Below, piece by piece: positions 15,943 through 24,479 of a stretch of DNA of 64,000 nucleotides. The DNA lies in the NCBI GenBank assembly GCA_900314975.1, contig OMXI01000006.1, forward strand, positions 1 through 64,000, read 5' to 3'. The DNA is from an uncultured Eubacteriales bacterium. Its GTDB lineage: Bacteria; Bacillota; Clostridia; Oscillospirales; Ruminococcaceae. Position 1 is the first letter of the stretch. Every line of letters starts with the position of its first letter. The position numbers and the translations under genes are program-made. Below the pieces are notes generated by a model. The model was given only the letters and a program-made list of their open reading frames with translations. It had not been told where the DNA came from and ran no database searches.

Positions 15943-16734
15943 TTATTTAAAATACAAAAATGCTTCCTTTACAAGCTTTGTTATGTCAAGGTTTGAATTA
16001 CCGACTTCTCCCCTGCGCAGATACGCAAGATACTCGATATTTCCGTCACTGCCCGTTACAGCGGAAAAAGTAAGTCCTTTAACGAAAAGCCCCTGCGCAT
16101 TAAAAGCACAAACAAGCCTTTCAAGCACGCTGATATGGACTTTAGAGTCTTTGACAATACCTTTTTTGTTGAGAGCCTTTTTACCAGCCTCGAACTGCGG
16201 CTTGATAAGCACAGCCATTTCCCCGTTATCAGAAAGTACCTCGCATAAAGGCTTGATAATAAGCTCAAGCGAGATAAACGAAACATCAATGCTTATAAAC
16301 TGCACCTGATGCGTAAAGAAATCCTTTGTAAGCTCTCTTGCGTTCACACCCTCACAGTTTATAACTCTGCTGTCCTCAACCAGTGATTTATCAAGCTGTC
16401 CGTGACCGACATCCACGGCATAAACGATTTTTGCACCGTGTTCAAGCAGGCACTGTGTAAAACCGCCTGTTGACGCGCCGATATCAGCACATACCAGGTC
16501 TTTTACATCAAGACCGAAAACGTCAAATGCTTTAGCGAGCTTCAGCCCGCCTCTGCCAACATAAGTCAGGTCATCGGGCTGTGCTTCAACTTTATCATCA
16601 ACGCTTATGTCAAACGCAGGTTTTGTGCAGACCTTGCCGTTTACAGAAACCTTACCTTCTTTTATCATAGCTTTGGCGCGTTCACGGCTTTTGGCAAGAG
16701 CGTTTTCGGTAATGTATACGTCAAGTCTGCTCAT
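15943..16734 (-). CDS. tlyA: TlyA family rRNA 2'-O-methyltransferase
   Basis: 263 aa. An S4 RNA-binding domain (residues 1-65) is followed by an FtsJ-like methyltransferase domain with the SAM motif DIGASTGGFTQCLLEHGA (about 83-100). In mycobacteria TlyA methylates 16S and 23S rRNA cytidines and affects capreomycin sensitivity; a haemolysin role is historical. It overlaps dxs by 14 nt, so the two are probably translationally coupled. Confidence 0.94.
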   Translation of the reverse strand: MSRLDVYITENALAKSRERAKAMIKEGKVSVNGKVCTKPAFDISVDDKVEAQPDDLTYVGRGGLKLAKAFDVFGLDVKDLVCADIGASTGGFTQCLLEHGAKIVYAVDVGHGQLDKSLVEDSRVINCEGVNARELTKDFFTHQVQFISIDVSFISLELIIKPLCEVLSDNGEMAVLIKPQFEAGKKALNKKGIVKDSKVHISVLERLVCAFNAQGLFVKGLTFSAVTGSDGNIEYLAYLRRGEVGNSNLDITKLVKEAFLYFK

Positions 16735-18577
16735 CGTTCAGAAAATCCTCTATCTGCTGCGCCATCTTTTCGGGCGAAAAACCAAGTTCGTCAAGCAAAA
16801 CCGTGCTGTCACCATGCTTTACAAAATAGTCGATAGTAAACGGTGCAACATTATCACAAACTGCGGCATATTTTTCACTGATAGAGCCGTAGTCATAGCC
16901 TTCCTCAAAGAAGAACGCAACATCATAGCTTGAGATTATATCTGCGATCTTCTCGCTTATCGGGAAAATCTCAACAAGCCTCAAAACATCGCAGGCAATA
17001 TCTTTTGATTTAAGTATCTCAACAGCAGCCATAGCGTTTGTGCAAAGCCTGCCGTAAGTAACAATAAGAATGCTGCCGCCCTTTTTTATATGCACAAAAG
17101 AAGTATTCGGCTCGGACGTTCTAATACCACTTTTTTCGTTTCCGCGGGGGTATCTTACCGCCGCGATACAGTCATCTTCATATACAGCCTTTCGCAAGCA
17201 AAGTTTAAGCTCGGCGTAATCGGAAGGCGAATAGATCTTTGTGTTTGGTATGCTTGAAAGGAAAGAAACATCAAAAATACCCTGATGTGTTTCACCGTCA
17301 TTACCCACAATACCTGCCCTGTCAACGCATATTACCGCGTGTGAATGACATATAGAAAGGTCGTGCAAAATCTCGTCATACGCCCTTTGCAGAAAAGATG
17401 AATATACTGCAAACACAGGGATATAATTCATCTGCGCCAATCCGCCGCAGAACGTTACAGCGTGTTCCTCGGCAATACCCACATCAAAGAAACGTTCGGG
17501 GAACTGCTTTGCAAAATACTGCAGACCTGTTCCGTATTTCATCGCAGCAGTTATTGCGCAGACTTTATTATTAGTCCTTGCAATATCGCAAAGCTCCTTA
17601 CCCATTACAGAGGAAAAGCTGTCGCTTGATACAACGTCGGGGTTGCCTGTAGAAATCTCAAACGAACCAACACCGTGGTACTCACCCGGATTTTTTTCCG
17701 CAGGCGCATAGCCTTTACCCTTGACAGTATTGACATGGACAAGTACAGGGCAGTTCAGAGCCTTAGCAGCCTGAAGTCCCCTTTCCATTTCTGCGATATT
17801 GTGACCGTCAAGCGGTCCGATATATTCAAAACCGAGGTCCTCAAAAAGCGTGCTGTGCAGCAGCGAATTCTTGAACGCATCTTTGGAACCTTTAATGACC
17901 TTTTTAACGGGCGAACCGATAACAGGAGTTTTATCAAGCACTTTCTTGACTGCGCTCTTTGTTTTATGGTATCCGTCTTTTGTACGAAGCGTTGCAAGAT
18001 ATTTTGCCATACCTCCGACATTCTTGGATATAGACATCTCGTTATAATTGAGTATAACAATGATGTTCGTACCGCTCTTACCAGCGTTATTCAAGCCCTC
18101 GTAGAAAAGACCGCCTGATGATGCACCGTCACCGACTATGGCAACGGTATGGTGGTCGTCGCCGCTTAGCTTCATAGCAGTTGCTATACCAAGCGCCGCA
18201 GAAATGGCATTGGAGCTGTGACCGCTTATAAAGGCATCGTGAACCGATTCATCGGGTCTGCAAAAGCCTGAAAGCCCGTCCTCTTGTCTTAAGGTATTGA
18301 ACTTTTTTGCTCTGCCTGTGACTATCTTATGTGTGTATGCCTGATGTCCAACGTCCCAGACTATCTTGTCTCTAGGCGACTCAAAAACGCGGTGCACCGC
18401 AAGCGTCAACTCAACAGTGCCAAGGCTTGATGCAAGATGTCCGCCGTTTTTGGAAACAGTTGTTATCAAAAGCTTGCGTATCTGCCTGCAAAGCTCGTCA
18501 CACTGCGGATAATTAAGCCGCTTAAGGTCAGCGGGAAGATTCAATTTATACAGGTCAAGCTTATTGTTATTGCCCAT
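16721..18577 (-). CDS. dxs: 1-deoxy-D-xylulose-5-phosphate synthase
   Basis: First enzyme of the MEP isoprenoid pathway; condenses pyruvate and glyceraldehyde-3-phosphate using thiamine diphosphate. 618 aa, full length. Visible: the GDGASSGG...NYNEMSIS ThDP/Mg motif, the DVGIAEEHAVTF glutamate region, and the C-terminal transketolase domain. It pairs with ispA immediately upstream (22-nt gap), placing precursor and prenyl-chain synthesis together. Confidence 0.97.
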   Translation of the reverse strand: MGNNNKLDLYKLNLPADLKRLNYPQCDELCRQIRKLLITTVSKNGGHLASSLGTVELTLAVHRVFESPRDKIVWDVGHQAYTHKIVTGRAKKFNTLRQEDGLSGFCRPDESVHDAFISGHSSNAISAALGIATAMKLSGDDHHTVAIVGDGASSGGLFYEGLNNAGKSGTNIIVILNYNEMSISKNVGGMAKYLATLRTKDGYHKTKSAVKKVLDKTPVIGSPVKKVIKGSKDAFKNSLLHSTLFEDLGFEYIGPLDGHNIAEMERGLQAAKALNCPVLVHVNTVKGKGYAPAEKNPGEYHGVGSFEISTGNPDVVSSDSFSSVMGKELCDIARTNNKVCAITAAMKYGTGLQYFAKQFPERFFDVGIAEEHAVTFCGGLAQMNYIPVFAVYSSFLQRAYDEILHDLSICHSHAVICVDRAGIVGNDGETHQGIFDVSFLSSIPNTKIYSPSDYAELKLCLRKAVYEDDCIAAVRYPRGNEKSGIRTSEPNTSFVHIKKGGSILIVTYGRLCTNAMAAVEILKSKDIACDVLRLVEIFPISEKIADIISSYDVAFFFEEGYDYGSISEKYAAVCDNVAPFTIDYFVKHGDSTVLLDELGFSPEKMAQQIEDFLNDEQT

Positions 18578-18598
18578 TTAAATACTTCCAATCTTTTG

Positions 18599-19492
18599 TC
18601 AATTACGTCTGTTAAGCATATCATCCGTCAGCTCGGATAAAAACTGATTGTTTTCAAACTTACTGATATGCCCCAAAGCCTGCATTGTAAGCTGCGCGGC
18701 TATTTGTCTTGAACGGGTCTCACCCAGCAGCGTGACATATGTGCATTTTTTCTGCTCACTGTCGCTGCCGATAGGCTTGCCAAGCTCTTCAAAAGTGCCG
18801 TTTACATCAAGCAGATCATCGACTATCTGAAAAGCTCTGCCAAGCGCCGAAGCATAATCTGCAGCTGCGGGAATCATTTCATATTTACCCGAAAGTATAA
18901 CGCCCATTACGCAGGCTGCCTCGATAAGAGCGCCTGTCTTGTACGATTGCAGAATGTTAAGCGTTTCAATATCAATATCCTTGCCCTCGCTTAAAAGGTC
19001 AATGACCTGACCGCCTATCATTCCCTCAACGCCGACGCCCTTGCTTAAAACGGAGATAAGCATGACTGCCTGCTGTGCAGGTATCCTTCCGTCGAGCGCC
19101 GCATTTGAAATGACCTCAAATGCAAGCGTGTTGAGTGCATCGCCCGCAAGCAGAGCAATGTTTTCGGGAAACGCCTTGTGGCAAGACGGCTTTCCTCTGC
19201 GGAAATCATCGTTATCCATACACGGCAGGTCATCGTGTATAAGAGAAAAGGTGTGTATAAGCTCGATCGCACAAGCGATATCAAGTATACTGTCAATGTC
19301 CTTTCCGCCGCACATACGGTAAAATTCAAGGCAAAGCACAGGTCTTAATCTTTTGCCGCCAGCCATAAGCGAATACTCCATAGCCTCGCAAACAATGCCT
19401 TGAAGCTCGGGCTTTTGCTGTGTAAACCTCAAAAGACATTCATCTATCGACTTGACGTATTCATCAAGCAGCTGCTTGTTTATATCATTCAT
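18599..19492 (-). CDS. ispA: Farnesyl/geranyl diphosphate synthase (IspA family)
   Basis: Short-chain prenyl transferase, 297 aa. First aspartate-rich motif in LIHDDLPCMDND (about residue 84) and second in QIVDDLLDV (about 224). Supplies farnesyl diphosphate for undecaprenyl and quinone-type lipids. It overlaps xseB by 8 nt and precedes dxs in the same operon. Confidence 0.95.
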   Translation of the reverse strand: MNDINKQLLDEYVKSIDECLLRFTQQKPELQGIVCEAMEYSLMAGGKRLRPVLCLEFYRMCGGKDIDSILDIACAIELIHTFSLIHDDLPCMDNDDFRRGKPSCHKAFPENIALLAGDALNTLAFEVISNAALDGRIPAQQAVMLISVLSKGVGVEGMIGGQVIDLLSEGKDIDIETLNILQSYKTGALIEAACVMGVILSGKYEMIPAAADYASALGRAFQIVDDLLDVNGTFEELGKPIGSDSEQKKCTYVTLLGETRSRQIAAQLTMQALGHISKFENNQFLSELTDDMLNRRN

Positions 19493-19673
19493 CGGTATTA
19501 TCTCCGTCCATTTGTATTACTGTAAGCTTGGCTTGCTCAAGTGTTTTTTTGCACCTGACCGAAAGCTCAACACCCTCTTTGTAAAGGTCGAGCGACTCAT
19601 CAAGCGTCAGGTCAGCGCCCTCAAGCTTTTTTACTATCTCATTGAGTCTTGAAATATCTGTCTCAAAGCTCAT
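19485..19673 (-). CDS. xseB: Exonuclease VII small subunit
   Basis: 62 aa, typical of XseB. The helical LNEIVKKLEGADLTLDESL region with the conserved EGVEL after it identifies the family. It partners XseA in degrading single-stranded DNA. The start overlaps the xseA stop in a TAATG arrangement. Confidence 0.93.
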   Translation of the reverse strand: MSFETDISRLNEIVKKLEGADLTLDESLDLYKEGVELSVRCKKTLEQAKLTVIQMDGDNTDE

Positions 19674-20881
19674 TATTCTTCTTCCTTTCGGGTTATCTCT
19701 GTGACGGTTGCACAGGCTGTATCATTACGGAACCGGATAGAGATCCTGTCACCATCTTTTATATCATCGGCAGTCATTACCACCGATTCGTTTTTCTGAA
19801 CTATTGAGTATCCGCGCGAGAGCACATTAAAGGGACTTAACGTGTTCAGCTTTCCTGCACGTGATTCAAAAGCGTATTCTTTTTTCTCAACGGCGCGGGC
19901 AATACTGCGTTTCAAGCGAAGTGAAAGGTCGTTTACCAGCCGCTCGTTGTTTTTCAGTTTATTTTTCGGAGAACACAGCTTTATTTCGGAGAACAATCTG
20001 TCCACCCTGCTGTCACAGCGTTCCAGACGCGACAGCACAGACTTTTTCATCAGCGCACTCAAATTATCAACAGCACCTGCAAGCTGCGATTTGTCAGGCG
20101 TTGCAAGCTCTGCGGCAGCCGAAGGAGTAGGCGCTCTCAAATCAGCTGCATAATCGACAAGCGTAGTGTTTATCTCGTGACCTACAGCCGATATGATAGG
20201 AGTTTTGCAGTCGTAAACCGCCATAGCTGCCGCCTCGGTATTAAAAGACGAAAGCTCTTCAAGCGCGCCGCCGCCTCGTGCAAGGATTATTGTATCAAAC
20301 TCACCGTTGTCGGCTTTCTTTAAGCCTGCGCAGATAGTTTCTACCGATTCACTGCCCTGCACCTGCGTGTGAAAAACACCGACAGTGCAAATCGGAAATC
20401 TTCTTTGAAGCACGTTGAGGATATCCTGAAGTGCAGCGCCTGTCATTGAGGTGACGACTGCGATTTTTCTTGGGAAAGCAGGTATCGGCTTTTTGTTTTT
20501 TTCATCAAAGATGCCCATTTTGTACAGCTTTTCCTTGATAAGCTCTGTCTTATCGTGAGACGCACCACTGCCAAGCGGCGTAATATCTGTCGCGATTATC
20601 TGATAAGTACCGCCTGCCTCGTATATCTCAACATTGCCGACCACAAGAACGCTCATACCGTCTTTAAGCTCTGTTTTAAGCCTTACAGCGCTGCTTGCGA
20701 ACATTACCGCTTTAATGCAACTCTGCTCATCCTTGATGGTAAAGTAAATATGTCCGGATTTGTAGTTGAGATTATAATTGGATATCTCACCTTTTACACA
20801 GATACCTTTCAGCTTTACATCGCTTTTGAGCTTGAACGCAACATATTTATTCAATTGTGATACCGAAAGTATCGAACTCAT
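19673..20881 (-). CDS. xseA: Exonuclease VII large subunit
   Basis: 402 aa. An N-terminal OB-fold (about 5-100, with SGHIYFTIKDE) and the XseA catalytic region (AVVTSMTGAALQDIL, ILARGGGALEEL, SAVGHEINTTLVDYAADLRAPTPSAAAE), followed by coiled coil. The chosen start at 20881 has GAGAGGAC 9 nt upstream and overlaps the preceding stop (ATGA); the frame is open for 30 more codons upstream but inside the neighbouring gene. Confidence 0.95.
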   Translation of the reverse strand: MSSILSVSQLNKYVAFKLKSDVKLKGICVKGEISNYNLNYKSGHIYFTIKDEQSCIKAVMFASSAVRLKTELKDGMSVLVVGNVEIYEAGGTYQIIATDITPLGSGASHDKTELIKEKLYKMGIFDEKNKKPIPAFPRKIAVVTSMTGAALQDILNVLQRRFPICTVGVFHTQVQGSESVETICAGLKKADNGEFDTIILARGGGALEELSSFNTEAAAMAVYDCKTPIISAVGHEINTTLVDYAADLRAPTPSAAAELATPDKSQLAGAVDNLSALMKKSVLSRLERCDSRVDRLFSEIKLCSPKNKLKNNERLVNDLSLRLKRSIARAVEKKEYAFESRAGKLNTLSPFNVLSRGYSIVQKNESVVMTADDIKDGDRISIRFRNDTACATVTEITRKEEE

Positions 20882-21822
20882 AACAAAGCGTCCTCTCTTA
20901 TTGCACCGTATAAAGCCACACCTACAGCGTTGTCGCACGAATATTCGGGCTGCGCAAAATAGCCGTCGCAAACAGGTGTGAGCATATCCTTTATAAGCCT
21001 GTCCGACATAACACCGCCCGCATAAACAACAGGCATTTCGCCGTATTCTTTAATTGCGGCAAGTGTCATACCGCGCACAGTACCGCCAATATATTCAAGG
21101 CAGAACCTTGCTGTATCCTCCGCGGATCTTCCCGCATTTATCATATCTCTGCACTTATTCTCAATTCCCGAAAGTGAGCAGTCAAGTCCTCTTATAACAG
21201 GCTTTACCGTAAAGCTGCCGCTGCTTTTTACAGCAAGCTTTTCAAGCTGCGCACCGCACGGAAAATCCAGCCCAAGCATAAGACCTACGCGGTCAACAGC
21301 CTGACCAGCCTTCAAATCAAGCGAGCAGCCGATTTGCTTTATGTCAAGAACCTCTGATTTATCGGGCGTACACAACAGCATATCAGTTGTGCCGCCGCTT
21401 ATATGAAAAGCAAGAAAAGACTTGTTCGATTTGAGCAAATCAAGTCTTTTACAGGAATATAAAGCCGCAAGTATATGCCCCATCTGGTGATACGTTGCAT
21501 AGCATTTTGCACCGCAGGCGGCTGCGACACATCTTGCAGTACACTCGCCTACGAGAAAGCAAGGCATATACGAACCCTGTACATCTCTGGGCGCACACGA
21601 ATAGCTGACGCAAGAGATCTCACCTTTGCCAAGCAAAAACTGCTGCATAAGCTCCGGAAGCTGCTTTGTGTGGTGAAACACCGCATCTGACTGCCTTATC
21701 CCCTTTTCACCGCTTTTGACGGGCAAAAGCTTTTTTACAGAATCAACTTTTCCCGTTTCACTGTCATACAGCGCACACGATGTGGTATAATTACTTGTAT
21801 CAATGCCAAGAAACAGGCTCAT
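20878..21822 (-). CDS. Kae1/TsaD-like protein (paralogue)
   Basis: 314 aa, ASKHA-fold metalloprotein of the old O-sialoglycoprotein endopeptidase family. It opens with LGIDTSNYTTS, has a TYHQMGH metal-site motif (about residue 110) and HISGGTTDML, and ends with the phosphate/adenosine loop YAGGVMSDRL. Shorter than tRNA-t6A enzyme TsaD and diverged around the metal site, so probably a Clostridia paralogue rather than TsaD itself; no tsaB, tsaC or tsaE is nearby. It overlaps nusB and xseA by 4 nt each. Substrate unknown. Confidence 0.8.
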   Translation of the reverse strand: MSLFLGIDTSNYTTSCALYDSETGKVDSVKKLLPVKSGEKGIRQSDAVFHHTKQLPELMQQFLLGKGEISCVSYSCAPRDVQGSYMPCFLVGECTARCVAAACGAKCYATYHQMGHILAALYSCKRLDLLKSNKSFLAFHISGGTTDMLLCTPDKSEVLDIKQIGCSLDLKAGQAVDRVGLMLGLDFPCGAQLEKLAVKSSGSFTVKPVIRGLDCSLSGIENKCRDMINAGRSAEDTARFCLEYIGGTVRGMTLAAIKEYGEMPVVYAGGVMSDRLIKDMLTPVCDGYFAQPEYSCDNAVGVALYGAIREDALL

Positions 21823-22247
21823 TGGGTATCTTCCGCCTTATCTTTAACATGTTCGCTTTTTGAGAACGAACCGAGCACACCGTTCACAAACGAAACGTCC
21901 GAATCAAGAGCATATGCCTGCGCAAGCTTTACAGCCTCGCTTATCGCAACGTTTACAGGTACTCTTTCATCAAACATAGACTCGTATATAGCAAGACGAA
22001 GCAAAGCAAGATTGACCTTCGGTATCCTGCTTACAGCACGCTTGTCGCTGAACTCGGCTATAATTTCGTCGAGCTTGTCCGCGTTATCACAGATATTTCT
22101 TACAAGCTGCTTGGCTTCATCATTAAAATCGAAGTCATCAACTTCCTTTGCTGATTCAAAAATAACGTCTAACGGATCATCTCTGAAAAGCTTTTCAAAT
22201 GAAAGCAGAAAAGCCGCTTCCCTTACCTGCCGCCTTGATGTCGACAC
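21819..22247 (-). CDS. nusB: Transcription antitermination factor NusB
   Basis: 142 aa all-helical RNA-binding protein that, with NusE, assembles rRNA antitermination complexes. It opens STSRRQVREAAFLLSFE and has the conserved IPKVNLALLRLAIYE and VAISEAVKLAQ regions. A GTG at 22247 is preferred because AAAGGA lies 10 nt upstream; an in-frame GTG at 22256 would leave almost no spacing. Downstream genes overlap it, so it heads the tight part of the operon. Confidence 0.93.
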   Translation of the reverse strand: MSTSRRQVREAAFLLSFEKLFRDDPLDVIFESAKEVDDFDFNDEAKQLVRNICDNADKLDEIIAEFSDKRAVSRIPKVNLALLRLAIYESMFDERVPVNVAISEAVKLAQAYALDSDVSFVNGVLGSFSKSEHVKDKAEDTQ

Positions 22248-22282
22248 AAAAAACACATCCTTTAAAAACTATTACATACACA

Positions 22283-22320
22283 ACAAAGCCGACCTTTGCC
22301 AAAAGCAAAAGTCAGGCTTT
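22283..22320 (-). terminator. Weak hairpin between the Asp23-like gene and nusB
   Basis: A long imperfect stem (AAAGCC...GGCTTT outer pairs) with only a short T stretch. It may attenuate read-through from the Asp23-like gene into nusB. Confidence 0.4.
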
Positions 22321-22668
22321 ATCCTGCGTGTGAACACCGCACACGTTTATATTCACCCTTGCAACCATAAGTCCGAGCATATTCTGGATAGAACCCTTTA
22401 CCTTTTCCTGAATCAGCTCGCTTATTGCGATAGCTTTCGTTCCGCTTTCAATGATAATACCTACGGTAACGGAAATAACGTCGTCAACAAGTCCTATCCT
22501 TATGTTGCCGAAGTTCTCCTGCTTGAGCCATATCTGTCTGGGAGTTTTCATAACGGGTGCAACGCTGTATACGCCGTCCACCTCGTTAATGCAGTTTACG
22601 ATTATCTGCGCGATAACGTCCTGACTGATATGCAGACTTTTTTCAACAGTATCATTGGACTTATTCAT
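22312..22668 (-). CDS. Asp23/Gls24 family envelope stress protein
   Basis: 118 aa. The family pattern is visible: HISQDVIAQIIVNCINEVDGVYSV at the start and VTVGIIIESGTKAIAIS in the second half, ending with INVCGVHT. In Firmicutes these proteins form membrane-associated assemblies linked to envelope homeostasis; one member commonly sits just before nusB, as here. The start at 22668 is set by AAAGGGGGA 8 nt upstream. Expressed from its own promoter. Confidence 0.9.
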   Translation of the reverse strand: MNKSNDTVEKSLHISQDVIAQIIVNCINEVDGVYSVAPVMKTPRQIWLKQENFGNIRIGLVDDVISVTVGIIIESGTKAIAISELIQEKVKGSIQNMLGLMVARVNINVCGVHTQDKA

Positions 22669-22759
22669 ATGCTGTTCCCCCTTTATTGTATTGCGGTAAA
22701 GCGAATCAGTCGGCACATCGAAAGCGTATTTTCAAATTCAGCCGACTATACTTACAATA

Positions 22760-22788
22760 AGTATAACACATTTCGGAGGAACTTACAA
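22760..22788 (-). promoter_or_regulatory. Promoter of the Asp23-like/nusB operon
   Basis: TTGTAA (22783-22788), 17 nt, TATACT (22760-22765) on the minus strand. The ~85-nt leader can form a 7-bp AGTCGGC/GCCGACT stem. The spoIIIA operon ends 100 nt upstream. Confidence 0.65.
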
Positions 22789-22887
22789 GTGTTTTGGCTC
22801 AAAAAAATTAAGTTTTTTCGCTTTACCGTCAATACAAACAAAGCGGGATATCAATACTGTGTGGTTATGCAGAAAAAAGCAATACTG

Positions 22888-23433
22888 TCAGGCAACATCG
22901 AATATTCTGATGTTTTCGTTTGCAACCGATACCTCGGAAAGAAGAATATCCTTTATCTTCGCTGCTTCGCTTGCCATAAGCCCGTCTTTGTTGCCTGTCT
23001 TGACAACGATATTGGCATTGTTCCCGTCAAGGTATACAACACAGTCTTTAAAGCCCGCAGCCTTGACAAGACTTTCTATCTTGTTTTCCGTCTCCATAAG
23101 CCCTGTCATTGTCTGTGCCTGCTGTGAGGCGGTCTTTCTCTCTTCCTCGGTGGCATCTCCCCCGCCGATAATTGATTTGAGAGTCTGAACGGCTTCATCT
23201 CTTGAAGTCGTCCTTTCAAGTCTTGCCTTTGCAAAGTAGTCTTCATCAGCGTCCTTGCTTACAAGCTGCGATTCTCCGTAGTTTACAGACTGATTCTTTA
23301 CCACGTCCGTAGTCTTTATCTTGCCGCCCGTGGCTGAATATGCATAGTTTATGTAGATAGCCAGCCCAAGCACGAGTGTCATACCTGCTAAAAGTATCTG
23401 TTTTTTGCCGATGATAAGTGATGGTTTTTTCAT
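22888..23433 (-). CDS. spoIIIAH: Stage III sporulation protein AH
   Basis: 181 aa. A single N-terminal membrane segment (KKQILLAGMTLVLGLAIYIN) then an extracytoplasmic YscJ/FliF-like ring domain with the conserved SIIGG...DATEEE linker region. It sits in the mother-cell-derived membrane and binds forespore SpoIIQ through the intermembrane space, forming the feeding-tube channel. Last of the eight-gene operon, 6 nt after spoIIIAG. Confidence 0.93.
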   Translation of the reverse strand: MKKPSLIIGKKQILLAGMTLVLGLAIYINYAYSATGGKIKTTDVVKNQSVNYGESQLVSKDADEDYFAKARLERTTSRDEAVQTLKSIIGGGDATEEERKTASQQAQTMTGLMETENKIESLVKAAGFKDCVVYLDGNNANIVVKTGNKDGLMASEAAKIKDILLSEVSVANENIRIFDVA

Positions 23434-23439
23434 TTTTGA

Positions 23440-24006
23440 TTACCTCTCTATCTTAGTTTTTCCCTCGACACATATCTTGCCGTAGGACAGATTCAAAGCT
23501 GCTGAAACAGCCTTAATTACCCTCTCTTTGACAGTTATATCTCCACCTCCCGAGCAAACCACGACAACGCCGTTTATCTTTGGTTTGACTTTTTTTCTTA
23601 CAAGAGCCTGTTTTGTACCGCCGCTGTCGATAACGACAACTTCGTTTGTATACTTCTCATTTGAGCCGTTTGAGCTGTATTCCTGCATCTTGTCTATATT
23701 CTCGGCGTAATAATATTCTGATGTTCCTTCAACGGAAATCATGACGCGGCAGTCTCCAACTCCGTCTATATTAGTGAGGATAGTTTCAAGTTCGTCTGTT
23801 ATCTGCTGTCTGAAGCGCTCGCTTTCGATATAATCCTGCTCTGACGATAAAGACTCTGTGCCTTTGTTTGCGGGCTTTGCGCCCGTATTAAGACTTGAAA
23901 GAGCAATAAGCATGATACCTGCGATGCCTAAAACGAACACTATTCTTGTCTTGTTTTCAGATGATTTGAAACCTGCAAGTGCCTTTTTTAAATCTTTGAA
24001 AATCAA
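23440..24006 (-). CDS. spoIIIAG: Stage III sporulation protein AG
   Basis: 188 aa. One N-terminal membrane helix (RIVFVLGIAGIMLIALSSL) followed by a ring-building domain with EGTSEYYYAE and VKPKINGVVVVCSGGGD, characteristic of SpoIIIAG. It forms the large secretin-like ring of the SpoIIIA-SpoIIQ channel. It overlaps spoIIIAF by 4 nt. Confidence 0.94.
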   Translation of the reverse strand: MIFKDLKKALAGFKSSENKTRIVFVLGIAGIMLIALSSLNTGAKPANKGTESLSSEQDYIESERFRQQITDELETILTNIDGVGDCRVMISVEGTSEYYYAENIDKMQEYSSNGSNEKYTNEVVVIDSGGTKQALVRKKVKPKINGVVVVCSGGGDITVKERVIKAVSAALNLSYGKICVEGKTKIER

Positions 24007-24479
24007 CTGCTGTCACCCGCTATGACCGAAACCTCCGTCTTTGGAAGCTCACTGTGTATTGTTTCTTTTATCTTTTCTGAATCCTGCTCTTTTGACGATA
24101 TCTGTACTTTTGTTATCTCTATCTGATTATATTCGTTGACATCAAGTGTTATGATTATTTCACCGCAGTTTATACCGACAGCTGTCAGCTTTTTTCGCAG
24201 ATAGTCCGAAAGCTCTGTTTTCGCGTTTTCAAGCACCATAGCTTTTTCATAGCCTTTGATATCGTCGTAAACCTGTTTATCGTAGGATACCGTATAATCG
24301 TTCAGTCTGAATCTGAAATCCTTATCCATAAACGGCGTGATGACCGTCATTACAAGCACCAGACCTATAACAAGGTCAAGCTGTTTTTTCATCGTTCCTT
24401 CGGGAGATGCTATTTCTATCATAGTGCTGACGACACCGACTACGCACGCCGAGAAGATGATCGTTTTAACTGTATCCAT
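24003..24479 (-). CDS. spoIIIAF: Stage III sporulation protein AF
   Basis: 158 aa. Two N-terminal hydrophobic segments (residues ~5-20 and ~35-50, the latter LVLVMTVITPFMD) and a soluble C-terminal domain with the REIL-like spacing expected of SpoIIIAF, including CGEIIITLDVNEYNQIEI. It starts directly after the spoIIIAE stop. Confidence 0.9.
   Translation of the reverse strand: MDTVKTIIFSACVVGVVSTMIEIASPEGTMKKQLDLVIGLVLVMTVITPFMDKDFRFRLNDYTVSYDKQVYDDIKGYEKAMVLENAKTELSDYLRKKLTAVGINCGEIIITLDVNEYNQIEITKVQISSKEQDSEKIKETIHSELPKTEVSVIAGDSS

Noticed and set aside
22012..23127. A 371-codon open frame on the plus strand
   Set aside because: Runs antisense across nusB, the Asp23-like gene and spoIIIAH; no family match and no start signals.
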